Positions 11,599 through 21,051 of a stretch of 64,000 nucleotides of DNA are shown here, piece after piece. How positions within the stretch are numbered: position 1 is the first letter of the stretch; each line of letters opens with the position of its first letter. This stretch comes from Allolobophora icterica. Its lineage: Eukaryota; Annelida; Clitellata; Crassiclitellata; Lumbricidae. The stretch lies in assembly GCA_963556255.1 (NCBI GenBank), contig OY744605.1, positions 85,821,021 through 85,885,020 on the forward strand, written 5' to 3'. Under the pieces are notes generated by a model that was not told the DNA's origin, made no database searches, and saw only the letters and a list, made by a program, of their open reading frames with translations. The position numbers were made by a program, and so were the translations under genes.

Positions 11599-12445
11599 AT
11601 ACAATACAATACAATACAATACAAGAAGGCACCGCCAGACAGGCATCGGGTTGATAGGAGATGCGCTGAGAAACAGGGAGCCAGTGAAGGACATCACGCA
11701 TAAAGGCAGAGACAGGAGCATGCTTAGGAAGGTGACCAATGAGGCGAGCCGCTGAGCGAAGAACCCTATCAGGGCGCCCAATTAACTTAAGAGGCAGGCC
11801 TACAAGTACCGCACTGCAGTGATCAAGCCTACTGGTGACGAAGGCATGCACAAGAGCCACAGTAGCATTGTGAGAGAGAGAACGTGAGACAACTCGGAGT
11901 TGGCGTAACTTGTAGTAACAACTACGAGTGACCAAATTAATATGCTTTGAGAAATTCAGCTCTTGATCCAAAGTTACTCCAAGGTCTCGAACTGTGAGAG
12001 AGAAAGAGATATGAGGAAAAGTCACCGCTAATAGACGCAGGTCAATGGACGCCAATTGTCTGCGGGTACCGATCCAGATAAACTGGGTCTTAGATGGATT
12101 CAAAAGCAAGCGATTTGAAGCCATCCATGATGAGAGAGCGACATCAGCGATATAGAAGACACCGCGTCGGTGGCGAGGCAGTGAACATAGCATAGGATTG
12201 GTGCAGGAGGCTATTTGCGGACAGCAAGGAACTAATACCAGCTGTGTAAATAATGCACAGTAAAGGGCCCAACACTGAGCCCTGTGGCACACCAAAAGGG
12301 GCAGGGACCCAACGGGACCTAGAGGCACCAATAACCGCACAGTTTGTGCGCTCAGACAGAAAGGAGCGAAGCCATTCTAAAGGAGCACCGGCCAACCCAA
12401 AAGAAGTAGAGAGGCGTTGGAGCAAGATAGTTTGCGTTTGATGGC
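11599..12445 (-). mobile_element. L2/CR1-like LINE fragment with inverted pentamer tail
   Basis: The minus strand encodes RT from a Ile-Leu-Leu-Gln-Arg-Leu palm segment (about 12430) through Gly-Val-Pro-Gln-Gly-Ser-Val-Leu-Gly-Pro to the carboxy-terminal Leu-His-Trp-Leu-Pro region (about 11660). The active-site region (about 12180-12220) is degraded and changes frame. At the low-coordinate end the plus strand reads (AATAC)n at 11590-11620, so the sense tail is TATTG. Other copies of the family have a sense tail of AATAC, so this copy's tail is inverted or derives from a rearrangement. Confidence 0.78.
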
Positions 12446-12459
12446 TATTTAACACCAAT

Positions 12460-12673
12460 CCACGTAAATTATTCTCGAGCAGTGGTTATTTGCAGTATTG
12501 CTGTTTATTTCTCCAAGTTCTGAGTCGTAGCATTATTTTGCCTGTAAGTCAGCTCAAAGTGAGTTTTAGTTGAATTTGAATTTTAGTGTATGGAAAAATC
12601 ACGTTCCTGTAGTAAATGAATAATTAATGATTTTAATCAAAAGTTTTTTTATTACATTTCAGGTCAAACCATA
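12460..12673. repeat. Host repeat unit, no gene
   Basis: I see no gene. Sequence near 12575-12620 (TTGAATTTTAGTGTATGG and GTAGTAAATGAATAA) repeats that at 1845-1890, 24130-24190 and 29960-30030, so this is a host unit interrupted by the hAT insert that follows. Confidence 0.5.
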
Positions 12674-12681
12674 TTGCTATT

Positions 12682-13261
12682 CAGTGTTGGGTATGAGTTA
12701 ACTCATATGAGTTTAAACTCACGAGTTAACTCACTTGCTGTGATTTATGAGTTTGAGTTAACTCACCTTAAAGAGTGTGAGTTATGAGTTTGAGTTAACT
12801 CATATTTTCTGTGAGTTTGAGTTGTAACTGTCAATTATTTTAAACTCAACTCACTCTTCGGCACTCGGCACATATTATGTTGAAACAAGCCTTTTTATAT
12901 CGTCGACTTTCCCTACTGGTGAGTGGTGACGGCAGGGAGGGTCGTAAACACTGCTAGTGGACAGTATTTAAGCACTGCATATTTTGTATATTGTGAACAG
13001 TAAAGAACAACATGGCTTAAGTACCGTGTATTCTTGATGGAAAATATTTTTCTGTTACAAGTAGGCGTGATGGAAAAATTGTTGCTCGATTAGAACGTGC
13101 TAGTATGAAACGTGTGAGTTCATGAGTTAACTCATTTAACAACTGAGTTTGAGTTAACTCATTTCACTTAGGATGAGTTGAGTTTGAGTTTAAACTCATT
13201 CTGAGGTGCGTAAGTTGAGTTTTGATTTAACTCATTTCTTGTGTGGGTTTACCCAACACTG
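12682..13261. mobile_element. hAT element with perfect 8-base target duplication
   Basis: The terminal inverted repeats are perfect over 12 bases: CAGTGTTGGGTA at the left end and TACCCAACACTG at the right. TTGCTATT flanks both sides (12674-12681 and 13262-13269), the 8-base duplication expected of hAT transposases. Both subterminal regions are packed with copies of TGAGTTTGAGTTAACTCA and its shortened forms. The centre has a short frame near 13020-13130 with Tyr-Phe-Ser-Val-Thr-Ser-Arg-Arg-Asp-Gly-Lys, possibly a remnant of a transposase first exon. No full transposase is present. Confidence 0.92.
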
Positions 13262-13447
13262 TTGCTATTTTAATAGATGATTTGTAATGGCGGATCCCCT
13301 GATCAACCGGACAGCCTTGCATCAGAGACTCCGATTGATGTACGGCATTCGGACAATACTAGCACACCCGGTGCCTGGCTATCATTCACAAGTACCGGTA
13401 TATCATAGAAATACAGAAGACCAGGTAGGAATCTGCCATGGACATTG

Positions 13448-13698
13448 TATTGTATTGTATTGTATTTAGATATTTATAAAGCGCTTCTAGCGGGAGGGCC
13501 ATTCAGAAGCGCTCCCAGTGCGAGACCCCGAGAGAAAAAGCAAGTTTTAAGAAAGGTAAAAGAGGAAGAGACGTTACCTGAGAGAATAGAAGAACGAACG
13601 AACGAACGCAGGAAGCTCATTCCAAAGAGCAGGGCCAATGGAGGCAAAAGACCTAGATTGAGCCAGAGAAGTCCTGACACGGGGAACGAGGAGGTCAA
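13448..13698 (-). mobile_element. L2/CR1-like LINE, 3' end only
   Basis: On the minus strand this is the carboxy end and 3' UTR of the family at 56.5-60.2 kb. It includes the AGCGCTTCTA/GGGAGCGC stem region and an AAATATCTAAATAC pentamer tail. It is heavily 5'-truncated. Flanking host sequence (GGAATCTGC...GAAACGAACATTG) matches 2070-2100, where no insert is present. Confidence 0.78.
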
Positions 13699-13699
13699 A

Positions 13700-14220
13700 A
13701 CGTTGAAACGAACATTGTGTGGACTCTGTATAATTATGGACACTGTATAATTATATCAACCTAAGAACATTATTAGTTATAGATTCTTTGTTTAGCGACA
13801 CCTTGTGGCTGCTTCGGTAGTTTTCGTCGATATCTGATAGCAGGCAAAGCACCTCTAGGAGTCATAGATTAAGCGAAGTTTCCATATTCATAGCGTTTAG
13901 TGATCATAATTAAAGGTGTTTACGTATTATCGCTAGAGCAGAAGAATTATTAATGGAATGACGTCGAATTAGTTAATTTTTTTATGATGTAAATGATTTT
14001 ACGGGGATTAAGTTTCTGGTTTCGGAAGGATTTTTCTATAGAAAGAGTCATTTAAGAACGATTGCTAGATTCATTTGATAAACCGTTCGCTGTTTATATT
14101 CATCGTTTAGCGACATCTTGTGGCTGCTACAAACTACAGTCAGCTGACATAAAAAAACTCACTTGAAAATGCTACGCGTAGGATATATTATAACTTTAAT
14201 AGGAGCCAAAATTTATTGAA
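13700..14220. repeat. Host repeat units
   Basis: Two minus-strand copies of the Ser-Ser-His-Lys-Val/Met-Ser-Leu-Asn motif lie near 13795-13830 and 14100-14130, with an AAAGGTGTTTA box near 13911. The order matches 2150-2290. No intact gene is seen. Confidence 0.5.
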
Positions 14221-14613
14221 ATGGGTCTAAACGGTTCACACGATTTCATTAATTTTTCTTTATCATTCACGTTTCTATCTCGTAAAACACCTTCTTATTT
14301 TCGTTTTCGGTCAGTGTGCTCGTCACCGCTTTTTTTACAAGTTCTTTTTCGTTGTCCTTTTAGTTCTTGTGAAAGAATTGATCATTATTTAAGTTTTCGT
14401 TACGAAAATAACACTGCTAGAAGCAGAAGTAGCTGGATTAAAATTGTCCGTGGTGCAGCCAATCCTTGGATTGAAGACAAGTCCTCATGCTTTATCCTTG
14501 CGTCGGAATCTAGGTTTCGAATTGATTCCACCCCAAAACCGACAGCGCTGTCTATGGATTCAGTAGGTTTTAGTTTTAAAAAAGAATCTTATGGCTCCCA
14601 GTGCCGTTCATGA
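14221..14613 (+). pseudogene. Unrecognised 130-codon frame, related sequence at 41.8 kb
   Basis: The frame has no domain I recognise. It contains Asn-Pro-Trp-Ile-Glu-Asp-Lys-Ser-Ser-Cys and ends with a Ser-Val-Gly-Phe-rich segment. A diverged, frame-broken relative runs from about 41821 to 42181 and keeps Glu-Asp-Lys-Thr-Ser-Cys and Asp-Ser-Leu-Gly-Phe. Retention of these residues in both copies hints at former coding. The reading frame is also compatible with chance in a repeat. Confidence 0.25.
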
Positions 14614-14619
14614 CGACCT

Positions 14620-15110
14620 TACCTTGCCAATTATTCCTTTCAAGTGTAAAATATCAATGTCCGTTGCGTTCCAAGTTGACAACGCATAAGCTAGGCCTAG
14701 CGGTCAAAAGCAATTTTCAAATATATGGATTCGGCTAAAAGCAACAAAAGTTGTCTTAAAAAGAGAGAATCAGTATTACAGTCTAGCGATGTCTTCTGAC
14801 AACCTGACTCGTGTATTGACTAAAACATGAATGCACAGAGGTACAAATTATTTCTAAGGCCTTGATGGACTGAGGCAGCGATAATCGCATTATTATTGTC
14901 AATTATATAGATTCGGTTTAAGAGGTGTCTTACGAGCATTACAGTGTATATATATATGTCTTGTGGCAACTAGTGTTAATTATGACATGTAGACCCATGT
15001 ATTTGTCAAAACATGACTGAAAATTCGTGATCGGAGAGAAACCATTTTGGTTAAAACAGAGGAAGATCCAGAATTTAACTAGGTCTTATAGCAACAAAGG
15101 TCGTTGACGT
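14620..15110. repeat. Host repeat unit, no gene
   Basis: I see no gene. An AGAGGTGTCTTA box lies near 14922 with TATATAAT only 20 bases away on the minus strand, so this module does not keep the usual spacing. CTTATAGCAACAAAGGTCGTTGACGT near 15088 is a degraded copy of a unit motif. Confidence 0.45.
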
Positions 15111-15116
15111 ACAGCC

Positions 15117-15381
15117 TGACTGGAGTCTTCGTCGACCTTGAGAAGCCTTCGACCTGATGTGGACTGATGGACTGCTGCACAAGCTGCAGTAGTACAACAT
15201 CACCGGTCGGATGTTCCCGGATCCAGATGTTCAGATGGATCCGGGACTTCCTGACCGACATGTCGGTTCAGCGCTGTCCGACCTCTTCCGCATGGAAAAC
15301 GGATCCCCGCATGGCAATGTCATCAACCCCGTTCTGTTGATCATCATGATGAACGGCATCCAGGAACCGATTGCAATCGAC
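15117..15381 (+). mobile_element. RT palm fragment of a further LINE
   Basis: Read with one frameshift near 15140, the plus strand gives Val-Phe-Val-Asp-Leu-Glu-Lys, Phe-Asp-Leu-Met-Trp-Thr-Asp-Gly, Tyr-Asn-Ile-Thr-Gly-Arg-Met, then Val-Gly-Ser-Ala-Leu-Ser-Asp-Leu-Phe and Asn-Gly-Ser-Pro-His-Gly-Asn-Val. The last is a degraded form of the conserved NGxPQGSV motif. The fragment ends before the catalytic aspartates. Both ends are truncated, so the clade cannot be fixed; the motifs resemble I/Jockey-group RTs. Confidence 0.65.
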
Positions 15382-15606
15382 TTAAGATTATCCCCTACAA
15401 TTTCGAATTACCCCTCAAACTAATGGGGCCCATTTTCGATTTCTCTATGATAGTACGGTAATTCAAATGTATGCCCCTTTTCGCGGAAGTTTTCTTTTCG
15501 GTGAAATAGACCTACCCTAACCATTAAGTCGGTTTCAATCTTTAACGACCACTCTCTTAGAACCATCCATGAGCGTTAACTGCGATGATACTAATTTATT
15601 ACGGAA

Positions 15607-16337
15607 CTAGCTGGTTTACCCGGCGTTGCCCGGGGTTATAAGTTTCAATCGCTGAAGCACCACCACCACCACCACCACCACCACCACCACCACCACGCCC
15701 GGTTTAGTTGAGTGAAAGTTTAAATCCCTCTAGCGAATCCGTACCTGTAGCACCACCACCACCACCACCACCACCACCACCACCACCACCACCACCACCA
15801 CCACCACCACCACCACCACCACCACCACGCCCGGTTTAGTTGAGTGAAAGTTTCAATCCCTCTAGCGAATCCGTACCTGTAGCACCACCACCACCACCAC
15901 CACCACCACCACCACCACCACCACCACCACCACCACCACCACCACCACCACGACCACCACCACCACCACGACGACCACCACCACCACCACCACAGGAAAA
16001 GTTAATGTGAAGTGAAATTCCTACGGCGCACCTCTAGAAATGCATGCCGGTGAAACAGAATTAGCGATGAAAGACAGAGAATCTTCTCGGGTGGCGCCAT
16101 CTGGGGAATGAAAATAGGTCGACTGGAATTTGTTTGGTGGGGTTAGGGAGAGGTTTTCGCCCGTTTTCACCATGGAAGCGGTGAAAACGGGGGACGCGAA
16201 GCCTCACACTGGGTGTGTAATGCCCACCCCGAGACAGTAGTGAAGGTTTCGAGTGAAAAGGTCGAACACTGTAGAAATGCATTCCGGTCAAAGATCGCGG
16301 TGCTACAGACAGAGTTTCTTCTTTATATATATATAGA
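15607..16337 (-). mobile_element. Helitron-type non-autonomous element carrying CAC minisatellite
   Basis: On the minus strand the element starts with TCTATATATATATAAAG preceded by A (16338). It ends with a GC-rich hairpin (CCCGGGCAACGCCGGG), eight bases, then CTAG at 15610-15607 followed by T (15606). A 5' TC, a 3' hairpin close to CTRR and insertion between A and T are the classical Helitron signature. Removing it restores host sequence TTGGTAA-TTCCGTAATAAATTAG, which matches unoccupied paralogues near 24905, 31425 and 37815. No Rep/helicase frame is present. Three (CAC)n arrays joined by a shared linker expand the 3' half. Confidence 0.85.
15658..15992 (+). repeat. Compound (CAC)n arrays with a recurring linker
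   Basis: Three runs of CAC (about 15658-15696, 15751-15828 and 15883-15990) are separated by nearly identical linkers reading GCCCGGTTTAGTTGAGTGAA and ending in CCGTACCTGTAG. The linker is duplicated with the arrays, so growth was by larger units as well as slippage. The whole tract lies within the Helitron-type element. Confidence 0.9.
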
Positions 16338-16354
16338 TTACCAAGCTGTGCTTA

Positions 16355-16392
16355 GACACCTCTAAGTTGATTGAAAGAATTTTACTTATAAA
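16355..16392 (+). promoter_or_regulatory. Module next to the Helitron insertion
   Basis: GACACCTCTAAG begins at 16355 and TATAAA at 16387, a relaxed spacing of 32. Rejoined across the Helitron, the sequence ahead of it reads Asp-Asp-Thr-Asn-Leu-Leu-Arg-Asn-Tyr-Gln-Ala-Val-Leu-Arg-His-Leu-stop, matching the exon relic at 22979-23155. Confidence 0.3.
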
Positions 16393-16727
16393 CGTCATTC
16401 TCAGTCCATATTAATTATGTCACGTCGTCGAAGTAAGAAGCCAGTGAACCGTCAGAATCCAATTCTAGCCAATCGCTAGTCACTACAGATTCATGCCTGT
16501 AAGATGAAAACTGATTGGAAACTCTTAATACGTTAAGGACCATTGCAGCCATAAGCTGTCGTTAAACATTGGATAATAACACATGTAGCATATGCAATGT
16601 ATAGGTAGCTTTCGTTCAATGTTGTTCCACGAGCATGCCCACATGGGAGTTGATTTATTAAAACTAAATAACATGCATTATGATTGTTTATTATTATAGA
16701 TATATCTGTTAGCAACCACTGTGTCAT

Positions 16728-16815
16728 AACAAAGCATTAGTCGATGGCGCTGAGTATTTGAAGAAGGTCACTAAGTAGTAACCCACACACTCACAGTTAC
16801 AAGACACGAGCTAGT
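16728..16815 (-). mobile_element. tRNA-derived SINE, family 1, shortened
   Basis: It aligns with 5030-5175: GTGTCATAACAAAGCATTAGTCGATGGCGCTGAG, given here only in part, then the Glu-less gap and the CACACACTCACAGTTACAAGRCACGAG head region. The B-box segment is deleted, so this copy could not be transcribed from an internal promoter. Confidence 0.45.
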
Positions 16816-17104
16816 GTTCTGTTTAACGATGCCCTTACATGGCGAAGACTGTTAGCTATCTTTAGCCTAAGTAAATAAGTAAGTAATCTTTATTAGCGCG
16901 AGACAAACGCTCTTACTTGACAAGAACAACATATGTAGTGGCAAGGAGTAGTGTAGCGACGTAGGACTTTCGCAAGGAACGATACCACAGTATTAAAACG
17001 ATGTCGATTAGCGTCGCCCTCCTCCCTCATCCAGGTCATAGACTGGCACCACCCGTAAACGACAATGACGGTTAACCTAGTCGTTAATCAGTTAGTTTCG
17101 TTTG

Positions 17105-17222
17105 TCTCTTTTCGTTGATTTTGAGTCTTTTGTATCCTTCCTTCATCATCCAATCCAGCATCATCTTTCTTGGTCTTCCCCTTGTCCTTTTCCCTCCATT
17201 CTTCCCTCGATGGTATTTCTTA
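17105..17222 (-). mobile_element. RTE-like LINE, 3' part (split copy)
   Basis: The plus-strand text CATCATCCAATCCAGCATCAT and CTTGGTCTTCCCCTTGTCC corresponds to the carboxy-terminal Gly-Arg-Pro-Arg region of the RTE-like element at 10487-11419 (minus strand). The rest of the copy continues at 17472, separated by a SINE and unclassified sequence. Confidence 0.7.
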
Positions 17223-17329
17223 TTGTAATCGTCGTTTAATATTTTCAAACTGACAATTACGCAGTATGATTACAAATCAGTATGAACGGATGATCACAAG
17301 TTATTACATGAGTCGAATTTTAACTGTTT

Positions 17330-17471
17330 ACGGCAGCCATGCAAGGCGCCCTTCATCTCAATTTAACAACGCGCCATCTCCAGAATGATAGGCTGAGTGG
17401 AACCTTGGGAGGGCTGCGGGAAGCGATCCCGCTACCTACTCTTTACGCCAGTGATGTTGCCACTACTCTAT
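17330..17471 (-). mobile_element. tRNA-derived SINE, family 2
   Basis: On the minus strand, TAGAGTAGTGGCAACATCACTGG supplies an A-box-like start (shown in part) and GGGATCGCTTCCCG a B-box-like segment. The 3' portion ends CCTTGCATGGCTGCC. A relative at 34540-34655 has the same beginning and end but a shorter middle. It sits within an RTE-like LINE copy, so it inserted later. Confidence 0.55.
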
Positions 17472-17740
17472 GGACCCCCTCTCAATGTGTGACCGATCCA
17501 TTTCTTCTGCCTCCTTCTTAATGTGTGTACGAAGGACCTTTCTTCTCCAATCCTTCCCAACACTTCTCCATTCTTCTCCAAATCCGCATCTCGAACGTCT
17601 CCAGTTTCTTGATGTCCTCTTTCCTCATGGTCCACGTCTCTGATCCATGCAACACCACACTCCACACCAGTGTCTTTACCATTCTTTTCTTCAGAGTCCT
17701 GGTCATTTTTTCTCTCAATAGCTCTACTTTTCGACATATA
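17472..17740 (-). mobile_element. RTE-like LINE, RT carboxy part (split copy)
   Basis: The minus strand encodes [24 protein letters not shown] and Trp-Ile-Gly-His in two frames. All three match the element at 10487-11419. Frameshifts show it is older than that copy. Confidence 0.75.
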
Positions 17741-17762
17741 TACTTACCAAAATCTATCTATT

Positions 17763-17835
17763 TATATATAGCAGAGGTTGCACGCGTTTTAAAGGTGTCG
17801 TATTGGAGTTACATTAGTTGCCGTCTAGCGACATT
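17763..17835 (-). promoter_or_regulatory. Three-box module
   Basis: On the minus strand the upstream box (AATGTCGCTAGACGG) starts at 17835, GACACC at 17799 (36 bases) and TATATATAAA at 17770 (29 bases). Confidence 0.33.
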
Positions 17836-17879
17836 TATGGTTACTAAAGCGTTGCCGTGTGGCATGATCTTCAACTATT

Positions 17880-18340
17880 TCAGACGTTTGCGATTGTAAT
17901 TGGTTGGTTAGCTGTTATTTAACGACGCTGTGTTAGAACGAAGGTGATTAGCGTCGCCCTCCTCTTTATCCGGGCTTCAGATTGGCACCACCATGTATAA
18001 GGCGGTTTTAGTGGGCCATCGGTTGATGCATTGTGCATTATACCACGGCTCAATAGACGTCACTAATTACAATTAAAACTGCAAGCACACACTGTGTTGT
18101 TTATAGACTGTAAATTTCATAGACGTATTCGTGTGTATTTAACATTTGTTTGGCGCCTTTATGATGCTCGACGACAATAAACCTGACAGCCACAAGATGT
18201 CGCTAGATCGTCGATTAATGCGCGTCACTCTTTAGACCTATTACCACCGACGCCATAAATTATCATTCAGTGCAACTCCACGCCTAAAAAAACATGGAGT
18301 TATCTTATTACATATAAACGGCAACACCTGCTTAAGATAA
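17880..18340 (+). repeat. Dispersed CCCTCCTC repeat plus host unit
   Basis: The repeat core reads GATTAGCGTCGCCCTCCTC, followed by GGCACCACC and CCATCGGTTGATGCATTGTG. The same order occurs at 26005-26250 and 32610-32800. No gene is recognisable; a GCCACAAGATGTCGCTAGA box lies near 18190. Confidence 0.5.
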
Positions 18341-18395
18341 TTCGTGGTTAAACTGTTTGAATCCATTGAACGGTAAGGTAACCATCAAAAACTCT

Positions 18396-18467
18396 GGTAG
18401 CTGTTTGACCGCTAAAATAATACTCCACTAAGACATCTCTAGATCATTTCATAAAGAAGATACACAT
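18396..18467 (+). promoter_or_regulatory. Three-box module with a splice-donor-like sequence downstream
   Basis: GGTAGCTGTTTGACC begins at 18396, GACATCTCTAG at 18432 (36 bases) and TACACAT at 18461 (29 bases). The TATA is degenerate. GATCGCTAGT follows near 18483 and GAGC-GTAAGATAG near 18505. Confidence 0.3.
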
Positions 18468-18899
18468 TCAACAAACGCAATCGATCGCTAGTCAAACAGA
18501 TCTTGGAGCGTAAGATAGAAACCATTTGGAAACTCTTAAATCAACGGCCATGGCAACCATAGGATGTCGTTAAACACTGGATCATAATCCAGGTAGGCCC
18601 TAGCAAATGCAATGTATGGGTAGCTTTTGTTCGATGTTATTCCACGAGCAAACTCATTCACAACTGGGGATCAATTTATTAAACCGAATAGCATGTTTTA
18701 TACGATTATGATTACCATAATTATGAATTTGTATTATTATAAATATATCTGTTAACTTCCAGTGTTGGCTAGTGTCAAAAATAGCGCTTTTGCAAATCAT
18801 GCGGAAAACGTGTAAATTATACAGCTGAAAGAACCGAAGAGAAATCCAGCCGATTTCTTTCACGAGCTAACTCAGTGCACAATTACCAAGCTGCTCTTA

Positions 18900-18934
18900 G
18901 ACACCTTTAAGTCGGATTTACCCAATTATATATA
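18900..18934 (+). promoter_or_regulatory. Module cut by LINE insertion
   Basis: GACACCTTTAAGTCGG begins at 18900 and TATATATA at 18927 (27 bases). The LINE tail starts a few bases later, so the downstream part of this unit has been displaced. Confidence 0.28.
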
Positions 18935-19579
18935 TTCAATTCAATTCAATAAATCTTTATTGGTACTCATGACAATCTTTAACCAAGTTATGAACATCAG
19001 CCAAATGTATTATGTCTAGTGTAGCATTGTTTTACTGTCCGACAAAATCAAGAGTAAGAACATTTGTTAAAATTAAGAGTGTGTGGCTTGTGGTATATTA
19101 TGCATATCCTGTTGTCTTAAATACCAAAGGGTAACCCTAAAGGGATGGAAGTCCCGCTAAACCAGGGATGCCCTATTATTTAATTTACTTTTTAGAATGA
19201 CGGCAGCTAAGATGATCCATTGACGGATTCAACATCTGTTAAGAAGTGCATTTGATTAAGTACTCGGTTAGGTCTTAACTAAACTTAATTATGAATTATG
19301 AAAGAACAACAAGAAATGGAAAAATGGAGAAACAAAAAAACAAAAATGAACCCAAAAAGAAAGAACTAAGTAAAAGAAGCCTACCAAAGCAGGCTACAGT
19401 AAGTCCCTACTGGGACTCTATAGTCAATCGCTTAAAGTAACAACCAATAACTTGAACCAAGTTACCAAGGAGTATACGATGAGCGATACGAGACTCTTAT
19501 ACTTGACCCCATTGTGACCTAGACCAAGTTTACTCAAGTCGATCCAGGGAGTATATGCTGCAGGTTAATTATTCATTGA

Positions 19580-20580
19580 TTAAATATTTTTTAGGCTCTT
19601 TTTAAAGATAAACTTACTTTTAGCATTTCTAACTTCTAATGGCATCGAGTTCCAAATTTGTGGACCATTTGATTTAATGCTGAATTTTCTCAAGTTTGTT
19701 CTTGTTTTAATGGGTCGGTAGAGTGCAGCACCTCTAGTGTAGTGTTCATGTACTGCTGAGTTTAAAGTGAAATAGCCCTCAAAAGAGTCTGGTAGGAGAT
19801 TATGACTATAGGAATAAAGCAGTTCGGCAATTTGGAAGGTGTTAATCTGTTTAAGATTCAGAAGCTTAAGATTTTTAAATATAGGTTTAGAGTGCTCATT
19901 TCGACCTGCCCCCTCTATCATTCGAATTGCTCTTTTCTGCAGCAGAAATAACTTCGTAAGATGAGATTCATAAGTTGAGGCCCATAGTAAGTTACAATAG
20001 CTAAGATAAGGAAGGATCAGGGTATTGTAAAGACTCAGTCTGATAGTTTTAGGAAGGATTTTTGCTACTCTCGAAATTATTCCAATATTTTTTGCTATTT
20101 TTAAGGAGATGTAATTTATATGGGTTTTCCAAGTAAGATGTTGGTCTATGAAGACGCCCAGAAACTTGGCTGAGTCTACTTTGGCGATAGGATCGCTATT
20201 AATGGATAGGTTACCAATTATTGGCCTAATTTTCCTATAAGATTTAAAAATTATGTAATTTGTTTTTCCTATGTTGAGTGTCAATTTGTTTGCAGTAAAC
20301 CAGTCATTGACTATGGTAAGCTCCCTGTTAACAGATTCCATGAGTGTTGCCCAAGAGGTGCCAGATTGGAAAATATTCGTGTCATCCGCAAAGAGTACAA
20401 AGTGAAGAGACGTAGAGATCTTTGCAAGGTCATTTATATACAATAGGAAGAGAAGAGGCCCCAAGTTAGATCCTTGAGGTACCCCCGAGGTTATAATTCC
20501 CGGCAAAGAGAGTGTGCCATTACAACTTACTACTTGAGTACGTGATTCTAAGTAGCTTTTAAACCAAGTGAGCTGGACCC
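19580..20580 (-). pseudogene. RT palm, thumb and carboxy region
   Basis: The frame includes Gly-Val-Pro-Gln-Gly-Ser-Asn-Leu-Gly-Pro, the catalytic Phe-Ala-Asp-Asp (20381-20392), Asn-Ile-Gly-Lys-Thr and Phe-Leu-Gly-Val-Phe-Ile-Asp. It ends in an Ile-Trp-Asn-Ser-Met-Pro segment typical of CR1-group carboxy ends. The upstream boundary is a frameshift in a run of G near 20580; before that point the same protein continues in another frame (20580-21050). The conserved catalytic motif suggests the copy inserted intact and broke later. Confidence 0.82.
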
Positions 20581-21050
20581 CCTAATTCCGAAGTTGGCTA
20601 GCTTATCTATTAGTATAGCATGATCTACACAATCAAAAGCCTTGGCTACATCGATGAACACCCCTACTGCATATTCATTGTTATCCAGTGCCTTAGAGAT
20701 TTTATCCTCCATGTCGAGGAGCGCCATAAATGTAGAATGCCCGGTCTGGAACCCATGTTGGGAGGGGTGAAGAGCTTTAGTCTTAGTGATAAATGAGCTT
20801 AGCCTATGATGCATTATTTTTTCTAAAAACTTAGCAAAAAATGGTAAAACAGATATTGGTCGATAATTTTCACAATTTTGTTTATTGCCCTTTTTAAAAA
20901 TAGGTATTACCTTAGCCGTTTTTAATTGATCCGGCACAATACCATTTGATAGTGAAGAATTAATGATTACCATCAGAGGGTATGTAATTAAGTGTAAGTT
21001 GGGCAACGCTATATACGGATCAATGCCATCGAGCCCCTTCGTATGAGTTT
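20580..21050 (-). pseudogene. RT fingers
   Basis: This segment has Asn-Tyr-Arg-Pro-Ile-Ser-Val-Leu-Pro, Gln-His-Gly-Phe, His-Ser-Thr and Val-Phe-Ile-Asp-Val-Ala-Lys-Ala-Phe-Asp-Cys-Val. It is joined to the palm segment by the frameshift in a G run near 20580 and to the linker segment by a frameshift in an A run near 21052. Both lesions are single-base changes in homopolymers. Confidence 0.8.
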
Positions 21051-21051
21051 T

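Noticed and set aside
12700..13210. CRISPR-like spaced repeats
   Set aside because: The units are palindromic, irregularly spaced and lie inside a hAT element with a clear target duplication; the DNA is eukaryotic.
13474..13743. Frames on both strands near 13.5 kb as host genes
   Set aside because: The segment is the 3' end of an L2-like LINE with a pentamer tail.
15607..16337. Penelope-like or LTR interpretation of the element with CCCGGCGTTGCCCGGG
   Set aside because: No RT, no long terminal repeats and no target duplication; the A/T insertion with TC start, hairpin and CTAG end fits a Helitron better.
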